In this document: positions 9,854 through 22,695 of the stretch, in pieces
Numbering within the stretch: position 1 is the stretch's first letter
Layout of the letters: every line of letters begins with the position of its first letter
Assembly (NCBI RefSeq): GCF_003473485.1
Contig: NC_053049.1
Span: 29,347,292 to 29,411,291, forward strand
DNA from: Medicago truncatula
Lineage: Eukaryota > Streptophyta > Magnoliopsida > Fabales > Fabaceae
Direction: 5' to 3'
DNA: 64,000 nucleotides
Notes under the pieces: generated by a model
What the model was told of the DNA's origin: nothing
The model's input: only the letters and a program-made list of their open reading frames with translations
Databases searched by the model: none
Position numbers and translations under genes: made by a program

Positions 9854-12312
9854 TGTGCTCGTGATTTTCGGATATCAAACCATTAATTGATTTAAATCGT
9901 CAATCTTTGAACTCTCGATTTTTATTCGTGGGAAGGGAAAAAATGAGTAAAAACCCTTATCGAGACTTTGGATTCGGGGGTTGGTTACGCGAAGGGAAGG
10001 TGCTAGCACCCTAAGCGTCTACGGTATTCCGTAGGAACCTCTTACCTAATTTACCTTGTGCTAAATTGATTTGCTTATTTGAAAATTATTACCTAAAAGT
10101 CTAAGTGAAAGAATGGAGGGAGAAGAAGTATGTTTTTGGTTATTTTTATTTGATTTGGAAGGATAAAAATCCTATGCCTACATACCCTTAAAGAAAAGGG
10201 ATCAAAACCAATGTAGTTCACCTAAAAAATTTCTTTTTGGTGGGTTGGATTGATTTTAATATTTTTTTTGAAAATGGTTTTAAGAAGAGATAAGAGGCCT
10301 CAAGGCATGAGAAAAAAAAAAACAAAAAAAACAAAGTGAGGTTGGTCAAATTTTAATTACAAGAAAATCAAGTATAATATGAATATTAATTCAATTAAGC
10401 ATTTGATTAAGAAAATAAAAGAAAAAAAACACTTGGGTTACTAACCAAGGTTTATTAAGAAAAATATTTTTGAAGTTTTGCATATTTGATTTTTTTGGGA
10501 AAATGGTTTTTTCTAAACTAACGTGCTAACGTAATGGCATAATGTCACAAGAAATAAATGTGAAGTGTCGGTGTATGTGTCGGTGCATATTCTCATTTAT
10601 GGATATTTACAAGGAACCTAGATACATGCTAAAACAAAAATGTAAATAGCAAGGAAAATAAAATGCATGATTATGTTACATCAAATTCCTAAATACACAC
10701 TAAAAATAATAACAATAAAATAAAATGATAAAAATTAAACGTGCATGAGATGATTCAAAATACTAATACAAATATACTATAACAATAATAAAAAAACAGT
10801 AAATAAATGATTAACACAAAGTAAAATATTTTTGTAAACTTTTTTAGAAAATTTTAAGCAAAAAGGTGCAGAAAGTAAAAACAGTGGTGACAAAAGTAAC
10901 AGCAGTGAGTTTTAAAAAAATAGTGGGCTCAGACTGGATAGATCTGGACCGTTCGATGAATCAGAAGGTCTACATCTAATCACAGGAAGTATCATCACAG
11001 CCACTGGATCAAATGATCCAAGGGTCACAAAACACATAGAGTAAACACTAAAAAAGGGATAAAATGACAGTGAAGCAGGGACCGTCAGATCGTAGATCCA
11101 ACGGTTCCAACAAAATAGGTACATGATAATAGAAACAAGGAGGTGCACGTGATTGTTCAAACAAAAAGGAGTATAAAAATCAAATATCAGCAAAAAAACA
11201 CACATAAAACATTTCTCTTCTCTCTCTAAACAATTGTTCTCACTTCTCTCTTAACAAAACAAACAGCCGCCCCCTTATATCATCTTCTCCGGCGAGATAG
11301 TGTTTTCCGGCGCGGTGGCCGGTGGTGGCACCACCGCGCCGGAGTTCAAACTTACTCCGATTAAAAAATTTCTTGTAGTTTTAAACATCCTTTTGCGTGC
11401 TGGTTTCAATTCTTAAAACAAATTTTCAAAACAAAACACGGATTTACATAGATCTACAAAACAAAATTCGAAAAAAAAGGATGAACAAAACTCTTACCCT
11501 TTGTTACTTCTCGTACCGGTTCGGCTTACCTCTTCCTCTACGATTCAGATCCGGTTTGGCTCGGTATGTATTCCGGTTCAGCCGGTTCGATTCAGTTATC
11601 ACTTTCTTCTCCTTTCACGATCCGGTTCAAGCTTTGTTCCTTCTTGCTGCTCAGTTCCGAATCAGCTTGGATTTGAATGTGACTTTGGTTCCGTTTCTGT
11701 TAGTGTATGGTGATGAACACTGTGTACATGTTCTTGAGATTCTGGAGAAATCCTATGGAAAAAAATGTTTGATCTGAACAGATCTGAAAATTTGGGAGAA
11801 TTAGGGTTCTTGAGTTTGACTGTGCGGCTACGGTGTCAGTGTGTAAAGTGCAGCCTCCTCTTTTCTTTTTGCAGGTTTTTATTTTATAGCATTAGGGTTG
11901 AAGAGAAAAAGGAAACAAGTGGATTTGGAAACAAAAATTTGACCCTATGAATCTGCCTATCTATCTGAATATGAGGCGTATGAAAAAAATATTTTTTTGG
12001 ACCCTTGCTGGGATTTTTCGGACTCATTGACATTATAGCACAAAAACAGAAAATAAACTATTAAATACATAAAAAAAAGTAACCAATTTTAAAATCAAAA
12101 TTAAAATTGAAACTAATAAAAGATGGAAATTGAATACTGAAATAAAAAGAAAATAAAGAGAGAAGACGGCCCTACTCGGAATCAAAAAATAAGGTACTTT
12201 AAAGTAACCTCTTTGTCGAAATTTCGTCTGAAACGACGAAAATTTCCGACATTACAAATACGAATAAAATGGGTAAGAATAGAGAAAAGTGGTCAAAATT
12301 TGGGGTATGACA
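9854..12312 (-). repeat. Ogre 3' LTR
   Basis: A 2,459-bp LTR. It matches 29618-34324 once the solo LTR there is removed (2,441 bp), with small indels in A-runs. In plus orientation it starts TGTGCTCGTG and ends GGGGTATGACA. Open frames in it, such as that at 11397-11777, are shadows; the same frame occurs in the other LTR. It includes a GGTGGTGGCACCACC palindrome at about 11320-11336. Confidence 0.9.
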
Positions 12313-12330
12313 GATGCCCCCATTTAAGTT
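12313..12330 (-). other. Ogre polypurine tract
   Basis: On the minus strand the LTR is preceded by AAATGGGGGCATC, a purine-rich tract in the right place to prime plus-strand synthesis. Confidence 0.65.
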
Positions 12331-12483
12331 TCTCCGTCATGGAGATTTAAAAAAATGAAATTTTTAAATCAACGGGTCGAAGAGACTTAAATACCAAGTA
12401 CACCAATTTTTGACCAGTTGAAATGCTGAGAATGCAATGCTTATGAATATACTGGTATGAATGTCTGTGATGCAAGTATGAAT

Positions 12484-12915
12484 GCAAGGACGACAAAAAT
12501 ACATTGACTGGGGAAAAAACTTATAGATATCACTGGGGAGGAAATATTATTTTATTACCATTACTGTGGTAAAGACGAACATACGAACATGAATATCGTC
12601 ACTTACCTTTACTGAGGTAAAGACGAACATACGGAAGCAAATACTGTCAATTACCTCAACACACGTAACGACCAACATATGGAAAGGAAATATCGTATGG
12701 CAAGGACGACAAAAATACATTGACTGGGGAAAAAACTTATAGATATCACTGGGGAGGAAATATTATTTTATTACCATTACTGTGGTAAAGACGAACATAC
12801 GAACATGAATATCGTCACTTACCTTTACTGAGGTAAAGACGAACATATGGAAGCAAATACTGTCAATTACCTCAACACGCGTAACGACCAACATATGGAA
12901 AGGAAATACTGTCAG
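12484..12915. repeat. 216-bp direct duplication in the Ogre 3' region
   Basis: The segment starting 'gcaaggacgacaaaaatac' at 12484 is repeated almost exactly from 12700. Each copy contains 'taccattactgtggtaaag' and 'cctttactgaggtaaagacg', so it looks like an older, longer form of the short minisatellite that follows. Confidence 0.85.
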
Positions 12916-14080
12916 TTACCTCGACTCGGATAACGACCAACATACGGAAAGGAAATACCGTCAGTTACCTCCACTCGGATAACGACCAACATAAGAAAAG
13001 GAAATACCGTCGGTTACCTGCACTCGGATAACGACCAACATAAGAAAAGGAAATACTGTCAGTTACCTCAACACGGATAACGACGAACATACAGAAAGGA
13101 AATACCGTCAGTTACCTCAACACGGATAACGACCAACATACGAACACGAAATACCGTCAGTTACCTCAACTCGGATAACGACCAACTTACGAACACGAAA
13201 TACCGTCAGTTACCTCAACACGGGTAACGACCAACTTACGAAAAAGAAATACCGTTAGTTACCTCAACTCGGGTAACGACCAACATACGATCAGAAAAGG
13301 AAATACTGTCAGTTACCTCAACTCGAATAACGACCAACTTACGAACACGAAACACCGTCAGTTACCTCAACACGGGTAACGACCAACTTACGAAAAAGAA
13401 ATACCGTTAGTTACCTCAACTCGGGTAACGACCAACATACGATAAGAAAAGGAAATACCGTCAGTTACCTCAACTCGGATAACGACCAACATACGATAAG
13501 AAAAGGAAATACAAATACCGTCAGTTACCTCAACTCGGGTAACGACCACCATACGATAAGAAAAGGAAATACCGTCAGTTACCTCAACTCGGATAACGAC
13601 CAACATACGATAAGAAAAGGAAATACCGTCAGTTACCTCAACTCGGGTAACGACCAACATACGATAAGAAAAGGAAATACCGTCAGTTACGTCAACTCGG
13701 ATAACGACCAACATACAAAAAAGGAAATACCGTCAGTTACCTCAACACGGGTAACGACCAACATTCGAAAAAGGAAATAACGTCAGTTACCTCAACTCGG
13801 ATAACGACCAATATACAAAAAAGGAAATACCGTCAGTTACCTCAACTCGGGTAACGACCAACATACGATAAGAAAAGGAAATACCGTCAGTTACCTCGAC
13901 TCGGGTAACGACTAATATACGATAAGAAAAGGAAATACCGTCAGTTATCTCAACTCGGATAACGACCAACGTACAAAAAAAGGAAATACCGTCAGTTACC
14001 TCGACTCGGGTAACGACCAACATACAAAAAGGAAATATCGTCAGTTACCTCAACTCGGGTAACGACCAACATAGATAAAA
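12880..14080. repeat. Minisatellite of about 54 bp in the Ogre 3' region
   Basis: More than 20 head-to-tail copies of a 45-60 bp monomer with the core 'accgtcagttacctcaactc' then 'ggtaacgaccaacatacga'. The common monomer is 54 bp, so on the minus strand long runs stay open and read as repeats of MLVVTRVEVTDGISFSYR. That is almost certainly incidental. Tandem repeats in the 3' untranslated part of Tat/Ogre elements are a known source of legume satellites. Confidence 0.92.
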
Positions 14081-14439
14081 GGCACGTGCTTTTGATATAA
14101 GGATAGCTCACATAAGGTACTAGGGAGCTGAACCGTATTGGTACAAAGGTAGATTTGGTGGGACATGCCCCTTTATGAACTTTAATTGGTAACATACCTG
14201 AATCGGACACATTGGGGATGACACTTTTTACGGGATACACTGAAACAAGACACCTGGTAATAATGCAACCATGCATGGATGACATTTGTGTGCATGTTAT
14301 GTATGTATGAATGAATGAACATGTACGAGACACATATGACAGTACAACGGAAGACTGTTGAGACAAGATTTGGACAGGTCCTAAAAGGAAATAGCCCGGC
14401 ATCGCAGCACAAACACTCGAGAATCTTCAACGGGGATAC

Positions 14440-15362
14440 CAATACAGGAGGTGAGTCAAACACTGATGGAGTAAAGCCCAAAATCAAACCTCTGATGGGA
14501 GAACAACCCGATAATCAAACGAGTGATGGGGATACGAACCAATAATTAAACTAATGATGGGGGCACAACCCAATAATCAAACCAATGATAGGGATACAAC
14601 CCAATAATCAAACTGCTGATGGGGATACGACCCAACAATCACCCAACTGATGGGGATAAAATCCATATTCAAACTACTGATGGGATACGACCCATATCCA
14701 AACCAACTTACGGGGTAAAAACCCATATTCAAACTAACTGATGGAGTAAAGCCCTGAGAAACAAACACTGGAGGGGTAAAAACTCCACCATTAAAACCAA
14801 CGGCAGGGTCACACCTTATAACCATACCACTAAAGAGGTAACAAAACATAAATTCAAACACTGAAGGGGTAAATGCCCACTAATCATACCGCTAAAGGGG
14901 TAACAGCCCATCAATCACACCGTCGAAGAGGTAACAAAGGTAACAAACCATTTACTTAACATTGAAGGGGTAACTGCCCACTAACCAAAACCAACGGCAG
15001 GGTCACACCTTATAACCATACCACTGAAGAGATAACAAAACATTAATTCAAACACTGAAGGGGTAACTGCCCACTAAACATACCGCTAAAGAGGTAACAA
15101 ACTACTAATTCAACCATTTAAGAGGTAACAAAACATTAATCCAACCACTGAAGGGGTAACTGCCCACTAATCAAACCACTGATACGATCCAATGAACAAA
15201 GCACTGATGGGATACGACCCGATATATTGTCTCAACTAATGGTTAAGTAACCATTCCTTGGGGATAAAGCCCACTGATCAAACCTGGCAGGAGTTGCCAT
15301 TTCTTAGGATAAAATCCATCAATTAACCATTCTGGCGTCGCCATTTAAACAAACCATTGGCA
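14440..15362. repeat. Degenerate 30-45 bp repeats
   Basis: Many imperfect copies of a unit of the kind 'ctgatggggatacgaccca' plus 'ataatcaaac', passing into 'ggggtaactgcccactaa' forms. They continue the tandemly repetitive character of the Ogre 3' region. The region 14080-14440 is unique-looking Ogre sequence with no gene seen. Confidence 0.8.
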
Positions 15363-15367
15363 GGAGT

Positions 15368-17371
15368 TGTAACACCCCGTTACCCAAAAGCAATTAAATA
15401 GCAATATACATCAGAGTAATTCCACAACGGGCATGCTACATGTCATTTCAAAAGTTCTTAAATAGAAAATAAAACTATTTAATCAATTCAACTTATTATA
15501 TATGAAAACATAGCAGCGGAATAGTTTTCAAAATCCATAACCTCGTGAACATCCAACAATAGTCTATGGCATTAAAGGCCTTAACATAATTCAACATCAT
15601 AGTTCTAAGACAACAAAAGGCTCCACACCACAAGTTCCAAAATTTGATACATGGAAAGGAAAGCAACAATTATAAAAATGATAAATCCCATCCCACGTAT
15701 CAGAGCCCTAGACACGACTTTGAGCCACCACCTACTACTCAAGATCACCTGCAAGTTACCCATAGGAAGGGCAACATTTTCAAGCAGAAGGGGTGAGATT
15801 CACAACAATAATTATAGATATTAAAATCATCAATTGAATCTAACACCCTAATCAACAATACTTTATCTTGTAAACATATATATGTATAAGTCACAAGCAA
15901 CAACAACATCAACAATACACCATGATCACAATGAATATATATATAAATGCATATTCAACACCAACATCATCCATCAGATAATAACTGAAATCAACAACCA
16001 AGACTCATGCAAATGACATGACCACTGCTAAGACACCATCTTAGACTTCTTAATGAAATGCAATATGCATGTGGTACCAATCAGGACCGAAGCCCTCACC
16101 GCTTTTGAATGGTTAAAGCATTCATCAGGACCGAAGCCCTCACCGCTGTTGAGCAACTAGTACTCCAGGACCGAAGCCCTCACCGCTGTTTTATGCATAT
16201 GCAATGGACCTACTTGTGTATATCTACATACAACTGACCATGCAATGCAACTCTATGTGACTCTACTTAAACAACATGTATGATTCAATAATTAGCATAC
16301 ATTTCAACCATCATCAGTATTCATCAATCCAGCAATCCAATCAACCAAAACAATGCATAATTATATATAACCATGCTCAAAACAACAACATCAAACCACT
16401 ATTATTCAAGCAAACAATTCAACACTCGGGAACTGTGCAGCTCGCCTCGCGAGCACATCTGCTCGCCATGGCGAGTTCACAAAAACACTAGCTCGCCATG
16501 GCGAACTCGAGGCGAGTGAAAATCAGGTGCTCTCGGGAAAAATGTCATTTTCACACTCAGAACTCATTTCTATGTTCCCTAATCATCTTTTTAACCTAAA
16601 ACTTCCACCATTCATCTTTATTATCATCTAGGTACCTTAAACCATCCCCAAAACATCTTATAACAACTTTTCAAAAATCAAGTTTTATCCAGGCTTACTC
16701 GCCATGGCGAGTTGGACTGCTCGCGAGGCGAGTGATGATGTTGTTCACTCGCGAGGCGAGACATGAATGCTCGCGAGGCGAGCGATGAACATCAGTACGG
16801 GCAGAAAACTGGTTTTTCCCAAAAATCCCATTTTTCTTCCATTCACTCCCCAAATCAGTTTACAGATACATAATTAAGTGTTCTATGCAACCAGAAACTA
16901 ATTCTAACATCAAAATCACGTTTACAACTTCAAAATCCTCATTCTATCATAAAACCCCAAATTCCCAATTCCTCACCAAAACCTGTTAAATACAAAATCA
17001 GAATTTAATAACTACATTCTTGAAGTAAACCTCACCCTTACCTTAATTCAGAATGAAAAATGCACAACAATTGAATTCTCTGGGTTCTACTTGCTCTTCT
17101 CTCCCTTTCTCCCAACTTGACAGTTTTCACGTACAAAGCTTCTAACTTCTCTTTTCCTAACTTCCCATTACTTAACTCCCTATATTTTCACTTAACTCCC
17201 CATTAACTTTAATAAATATTAAATAACTCCCCAAACTCCAAAATAATTATTATTTCATACTTATTCTAATTATTATTAAATAAACCATATGATAAAATAA
17301 TACACCACATAAATCACCCAAAAACACACATATATATAAATATATGCATATACTCCACATAAATCACCAAC

Positions 17372-17414
<43 letters not shown>

Positions 17415-17464
17415 ATATATACTCCACATAATAAAATAATTAAATAAACAACTAGGGCGTTACA
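15368..17464 (+). mobile_element. Solo LTR, TGTAACACCCC family, copy 1
   Basis: A 2,097-bp sequence that starts TGTAACACCCC and ends GGGCGTTACA, flanked by a perfect 5-bp duplication GGAGT (15363-15367 and 17465-17469). It has no coding region and no second LTR, so it is a solo LTR left by recombination. It contains three copies of AGGACCGAAGCCCTCACCGC (about 16083, 16128 and 16167), a TA microsatellite (about 17380-17410), and two clusters of palindromes built on CTCGCCATGGCGAG and CTCGCGAGGCGAG (about 16438-16520 and 16693-16790). The lineage is probably Ty3 but cannot be fixed from an LTR alone. Confidence 0.85.
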
Positions 17465-17469
17465 GGAGT

Positions 17470-18800
17470 TACCCTCAATCAACGCATAGGCGGAAGTCGC
17501 CATTTCCCGGGATGAAACCCATCAATCAATCATTATGGCAGAAGTCGCCATTTATTCAAACCACTGGCAGAAATCACCATCAATCAAAGCACAGGCAGAA
17601 GTCACCGTTTAAACAAACCATTGGCAGGAGTTGCCCTCAATCAAAGCATAGGCAGAAGTCACCATTTGTAAATCAGTACAAAGTGATTCTTCCAATCGAC
17701 CCACTTGTCAAAGCATAGGCAGGAGTTGCCAACAATCAAACCATAGGCAGAAGTCGCCATTTGTAAATCAGTACAAAGTGATTCTTCCAATCGACCCACT
17801 TGAGCTATGATGCCTCTGTCTTTTTCATTTTTTCAAATTTTGTATTTTTTTTTTTTTTTAATCCCTAACTTTTGCCTGGACCGCCCTTTCAGGTTTTCAG
17901 TCCACCAGGAATATATTCTTTTTTGGTATGCCCCTATTTTTTGCCTGGACCGCCCTTTCAGGTTTTCAGTCCACCAGAACGCTAATTTTTGGCTTAAGCC
18001 ACCCTTGCGGGTTTCCGACTTAGCGAACTTTTTTTTTTTTTTTGTATATGTTTTTTTTTGACAGAGGTCATCTCACAGCTTTTGGTCATGCTTACCTTGC
18101 AGAGTTTAACTGTACTTGAGACGGATGTTGATGCATGTTTCACCTACTCATAAGTTCAAAGAAGATGTACCTGTTGTTTATGCTTTTCAGAAGACATGAA
18201 AAAAGATTTTTAAAAGATTTTTTTTTTTTGCTTTAGGTATTAACATCAAAAATAGAAGAAAAATTTTCGAACAGAATAAATGAGAATTTCAAATAAATGG
18301 GCATAGACTCAAATTAATGTAAATGGAGTGGTGGCCTGCCAAAGGCGTGGCTCCACGGATTTTGAAAAGTTTGGAAAATGGTAATTATATGGAAAAGGTA
18401 CATTGAACACAATAACCACTGTTCCCTCTAACAACTTTGAATTCCACTGTTCTGAGTCTTTGATTTGCAGACGCTTCAGATCGGAAGTCCATTAACAGCT
18501 AAGATGCCCCAAATGAATCATATCTAACTTGATGAAATTACCTTGCCATGAGTCGGAAAACTTGACGGCTGAAATGCCCCAAGTGAGTCATGTCCGACCA
18601 GATGCAGTTACTTTGTCATAATCCTTAACTTTTGCATAGGTCGCCCTTGCGGGTTTCAACCTATCAGGATAAACACTTTTTTTTATATATGTCTCTAACT
18701 TTTGCATGGACCGCCCTTTCGGGTTTTCAGTCCATCGAGACGCTCTTTTTTGCCTAAGCCGCCTTTTCAGGTTTGCGACTTATCGAGCTTTTTCATTTTA
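17470..18800. repeat. Mixed short tandem repeats, Ogre 3' region
   Basis: Several repeat families run on from one another. Units containing 'ggcagaagtcgccattt' are at 17480-17800, with a 57-bp stretch through 'cagtacaaagtgattcttcc' present twice. Units with 'ggaccgccctttcaggtttt' occur at about 17878, 17946 and 18708. A 65-bp unit with 'gatgccccaa' is repeated at about 18500 and 18570. No gene. This is the hypervariable 3' part of the element before its coding remnants. Confidence 0.75.
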
Positions 18801-19400
18801 ACAAAGTATTTCTTGACTGCATCGGTATTCACAGGGCATACAAGTTTACCACCATTCTTTGTAATTTGGCATCCATTTGCCCCTAGAATTGGGTAACATA
18901 TTTTTTAAGCACAAAGCCACTTTCTTGACATCACGGGGACGAGCCTTCTTTGCCGAATACTTGCTTTATCCTCTTGATATAACTATCCATGGCACGCGGC
19001 AATAACACTTTTAAGTCCAATCAAGCTTAGCTTTCATTGGAACTTCCGTTGATAGGGCTCTAACCTCCATGTAGCACAGTGCCTTTACATTGAATACTGA
19101 GGGATGGCGGGGGGACTGCCCCTGTTGAAATGTGCATGAAGTACAATATCCCTGCAAGGCAGATAGTAGCATCTCGTGCCAATCTTTGTACATGAAAGTC
19201 CTCTTCTAGACATTCTTTCTTGATATTTGCAGCTACGACGGCCAAGATGCCCTATTAGGCGAGAAATCTCAGTGGAAACTTCCTCATCATCCTCTTCTTC
19301 AGCCTCAGATACAAGGAACTCAAAGTCGAGAGAGAGTACAAGGTTTAAGTGTTCAACGGGGTTATTAATGCATGATTTGATTATTGATATAAACATTATG
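18800..19400 (-). pseudogene. Ogre pol remnant: pre-RT linker joined to integrase C-terminus
   Basis: Read on the minus strand. Positions 19400-19255 translate to a run containing EAEEEDDEEVSTEISRLIGH, which resembles the linker just before reverse transcriptase in Tat/Ogre polyproteins. From about 19245 the frames resemble the late integrase core (AANIKK, then YKDWHEMLLSALQGY) and, to about 18800, the integrase C-terminal region (KKARPRDV, then RGKWMPNYK). Frameshifts and stops interrupt it. The whole reverse transcriptase and RNase H are missing between these parts, so an internal deletion joins them near 19250. A clear sign that the element cannot move on its own. Confidence 0.7.
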
Positions 19401-19753
19401 ATTATGGAGATATGTGAAAATGATTAAAGGGAAAGATTTTTTTTGGCTTTTGTATTACCATTTTTCAAGAAAAAGCACAAAATAAAAACAAGGTCGGGAT
19501 CAAGACGACATTAATGATGAAAATACATAAAGCAAAAAGCCCTAAACAAATTCACTCTCGCCTCGGGTGGGACGGAAGGATTTTTTTTTTTTTTTTTTTT
19601 TAAAAACATAAAGCAACAAACAAACATATTAATTGAACAAATGAGTAGTAAAAATAAACATCAGCAAAGACCCAATTGTAGCTAAACATTCCATGTATCA
19701 ATATTAGGCTTCAAGATCCGATAGCGGATTAACTTGCATGTCTGCGTTCAATC
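19401..19753. other. No gene seen (Ogre internal)
   Basis: AT-rich sequence between the gag remnant and the pol remnant, with a poly-T run (19570-19600). No readable frame on either strand. Confidence 0.6.
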
Positions 19754-20297
19754 TTAGAAGCGTACGACCTTATCTTGAATCAACTTCTGAACTTCATTCC
19801 TAAAAGCAAAACAACGCTCAATATCATGACCAGGTGCCCCTTGATGGAAGACACAAGTGAGGTCGGGCCTATACCCAGCTGGCAATTTCTTAGGCATACA
19901 AGGAGGTGGTCTGGTCTGGACAAGCTTCCTCCTAAGCAAATCGGGAAACAACACTGCATATTTCATGGGGATCGGATCAAACTGTGGCTGTCCCGAAGCT
20001 TGTTGTCGAGGCTGTTGTTGATATTTCTGAAATTGGGATTGATAACCCGGATCTTGAACAACATTGGTGATGGGCCTAAGAGTGGCAAGAGAGTGAGAAG
20101 ACATATGTTGTTGTTGAAGTAGCACATTTATATCAGGGTCATCGAAGGACCAGACATTATTTTCAATCAACTTATGAACTTCTTCCTTCAAAGGATAGCA
20201 CTGCTCAGTGTCATGACCTGGCGCCCCTTGATGGAATACACAGTTGAGGTCAGGGCGATACCAAGGTGGCAGCGGATTCGGCACCCGAGGAGGTGGC
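19754..20297 (-). pseudogene. Ogre gag, 3' part with two zinc-finger modules
   Basis: The minus-strand frame continues the gag begun at 28531 after the Athila-like insertion. It contains two copies of a module: a YRPDLxCVFHQGAPGHD motif, a Cys/His finger with CVFH and a distal GHDTEQC or GHDIERC, typical of Tat/Ogre gag, then a hydrophobic helix (EVHKLIEN or EVQKLIQD). The first module lies at about 20160-20280 and the second at about 19755-19870. A Gln-rich spacer (LLQQQH, QKYQQQPRQQ) lies between. The frame ends at 19754 with no protease following. Confidence 0.78.
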
Positions 20298-21536
20298 TGA
20301 TGAGATAAAACCGCAAGTGCACGGTCTTACCGAAGTAGTATAAAAGAGTATCGTTCCGACATGGAGTAGTTCAATTTAATTAATCTTTAGAGATGATTAG
20401 AAGAGAGAAGAGATTGTAGATTGGGGGTTTTTAAACGGTTGAAAGCAATATAATGAAAGAGCCTTGGGATCGTTGGTTTCATCTAAATAACAAGTCCCTC
20501 TCAAACCGAAACCATAAGCTTATAATGTTATGTTAGACCTAATTTCTCAAGACAGTTTCTCTTAAGTTCCTCTAGCAACCAAGCCTATTTCGCTGACTTG
20601 ATTACTATTGGATTTTGGTTCCTCTAACAACCAAGCCTATTTCGCTGACTTGATTGTTATTAGTTCCCTTGAAGATCGAAACTATATGTCTCAAAGATTG
20701 CAAAGCCTATTTCGCTGACTTTGCAATCCTTGTCTGAATTCACTTGTTCGAATATCAAAGCTCCACTTTCGTTTTATGAATTGATATTTGGAATAATGGA
20801 CGAACAATTATCAAACCCTCCACTTTCGTTTCCACAGTTTGATAATGGTTAATCCATGTTAAGACGGTGAATTCAGATAAGAAACTAGGGTTACATAAGA
20901 TTAAAGCTTAGGGTTTGGTTTGATTAGGATTATGTCATTTAGACTTATCCAACAATCCCAAGACAAGAAGAAGTCTACTCACTCATGTTCATCGTAGACA
21001 TGGGGGAGAAGAGAGAAAGCATGAAAGTAAAAGACAGGAAAATAAAGGAAAGGAAAAGAACTTTATTGAAAAGCAATTGTCACTTATTGTATTCCAAGTA
21101 AAGATGAATATTTAGTGATGGCTAGCTACTCTATTTATAGTACACAATTGACTTAAAATCTAAGCAAGTATATTCCTAGAATATTCCTCGGTAGATTGTG
21201 CGCCAAAATAGAATAGCTTGGAGTCAAAGCAAAAGCAGCAAAAGGCATCTGGAGGGTGGCACGGCCGTGCCAAGGCTAGCACGGGCCGTGCCAAGCTTCT
21301 GACTTGTGGGAGATATATTTTGTTTCCCAATCTTCATATTTTTGTGTCCAATCTGCTCCAAATCCCTTTCTTTTGCTCCAAGACTCTCTCCATCCAATAT
21401 TCTTCCCTGAAATATAATAAATTGCATTTTAAAGTAAACTATTCTAAAAAGGAAATAATACTAATATAAAACTAAATAAAATCTAAATAAAACTAAACTA
21501 AAAAGCATATTAAAATAACATATAATTGACTCATCA
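20298..21536 (-). repeat. Athila-like 3' LTR
   Basis: 1,239 bp. The visible differences from the other LTR are at about 20363 (t here, g there) and near 20935 (attaaagctt here, attaaggctt there). It contains three copies of 'aagcctatttcgctgactt' (about 20583, 20633 and 20705) and the palindromes TGGCACGGCCGTGCCA (21257-21272) and GCACGGGCCGTGC (21279-21291). Confidence 0.93.
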
Positions 21537-21552
21537 AACTCCCCCATACTTG
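21537..21552 (-). other. Athila-like polypurine tract
   Basis: On the minus strand ATGGGGGAGTT abuts the LTR start, the normal position of the plus-strand primer. Confidence 0.7.
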
Positions 21553-21922
21553 AATCTTTGCTTGTCCTCAAGCAAAAGGCATAAACATAGTAGCATCAAC
21601 AGTTAAATCAAATGACAATTAAATTAAAGCACATGTCTCCTCAAGGGCTTAAATCCCAAATGTACACTAATCACAAACTCAAGTATTTCTTGAAATCTTT
21701 ATTCTACCCAACGATCAAGTTTTAAGTGAGTGTGTGTTGTGAAGTCCAACCCTTTTCTTGCTCTTGTATAAGATAGGCATAATGAGGAAACATGGTCTAA
21801 TCCTAGCACTAAACTAACCAAGAAAAATTCCTTCTACAATTCATATAAGAGAGATGAGAGTTTTTGAGAATCTTTGTTCTTTTGCCATATGCACATTTTA
21901 AGTTCTTTATTTAAGGAACAAC

Positions 21923-22135
21923 ATTTTCACGTAGGAGGTCGGAGGGCCTACCCCCTTCCCCAATCTAGATTCAATGGTATTCCTTAAAACATCGTCTTCA
22001 CATAGGAAGTCGGAGGGCCTACCTCCTTCCCCAATCTAGTTTCAACAATGCTTTTTAAAGTTTTTCTCAAGATAACAATCACCTTCACGTAGGAAGTCGG
22101 AGGGCCTACCTCCTTCCCCAATCTAGATTCAGTGA
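21923..22135. repeat. Three copies of a 50-bp unit before the 3' LTR
   Basis: The unit starts 'cacgtaggaggtcggaggg', runs through 'cctacccccttccccaatct' and occurs at about 21928, 21999 and 22085. Each copy holds an inverted GTAGG/CCTAC pair. It lies in the 3' untranslated part of the element. The rest of 21553-22695 has no gene, with an AGA-rich run at about 22610-22680. Confidence 0.8.
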
Positions 22136-22695
22136 TGAGATCTTGGAATTTATTTGGCTTTTTGGCTTTTTATGATCTCCCTTATACTCACTTATACTAC
22201 TGGCGCTTTGAGAATTTTTAAAGGTTAATGCACCACTAAGATTAGAACGCGTTTCCTTAAAATACCTATTCATACATTTACTCAAGGGAAGCAACTTTGT
22301 GTTTTTCTCATTGGAGAATTTTATTCACTTTAAAACAAGATGTGGTTATATCAAGAAGACTTAAAACACAAGAGTTTGCTTTTATGCACAAGAATCAACA
22401 AAATAAGAGGAGACAATGAAATTTTTTGTGTCATGATGTTTTCAATAAAAATTAGCTACTTAACTATGCCTTTTACCATAAAACAAAACAAAAGAATAAA
22501 GTTCAAGGGAGTTTGGAAACATTACGACTAAAGACACTTTATTAGGCTCCCCCCACACTTAGGAGAAGCATTGTCCTCAATGATTCAAGAGAAAAGAAAA
22601 ATAAAAGAGAAGTAGAGGTAGAAGAAGAAGAAGCAGAAGAAGAAGAAGGAGAAGGATAAGAAGGGAAGAGTGGAAGAGGAAAGCTCACATTTTTA

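Noticed and set aside
11397..11777. A 126-codon frame with a near-copy at 33417
   Set aside because: It lies inside the two Ogre LTRs and has no recognisable domain. The duplication reflects the LTR pair, not a gene family.
13388..14023. Open minus-strand frames encoding an 18-residue repeat protein
   Set aside because: The 54-bp minisatellite period is a multiple of three, so one frame stays open by chance. Monomers of other length break it, and it lies in a retrotransposon 3' region.
13000..14080. CRISPR-like array
   Set aside because: The repeats are contiguous with no unique spacers of constant length, and the genome is a plant's.
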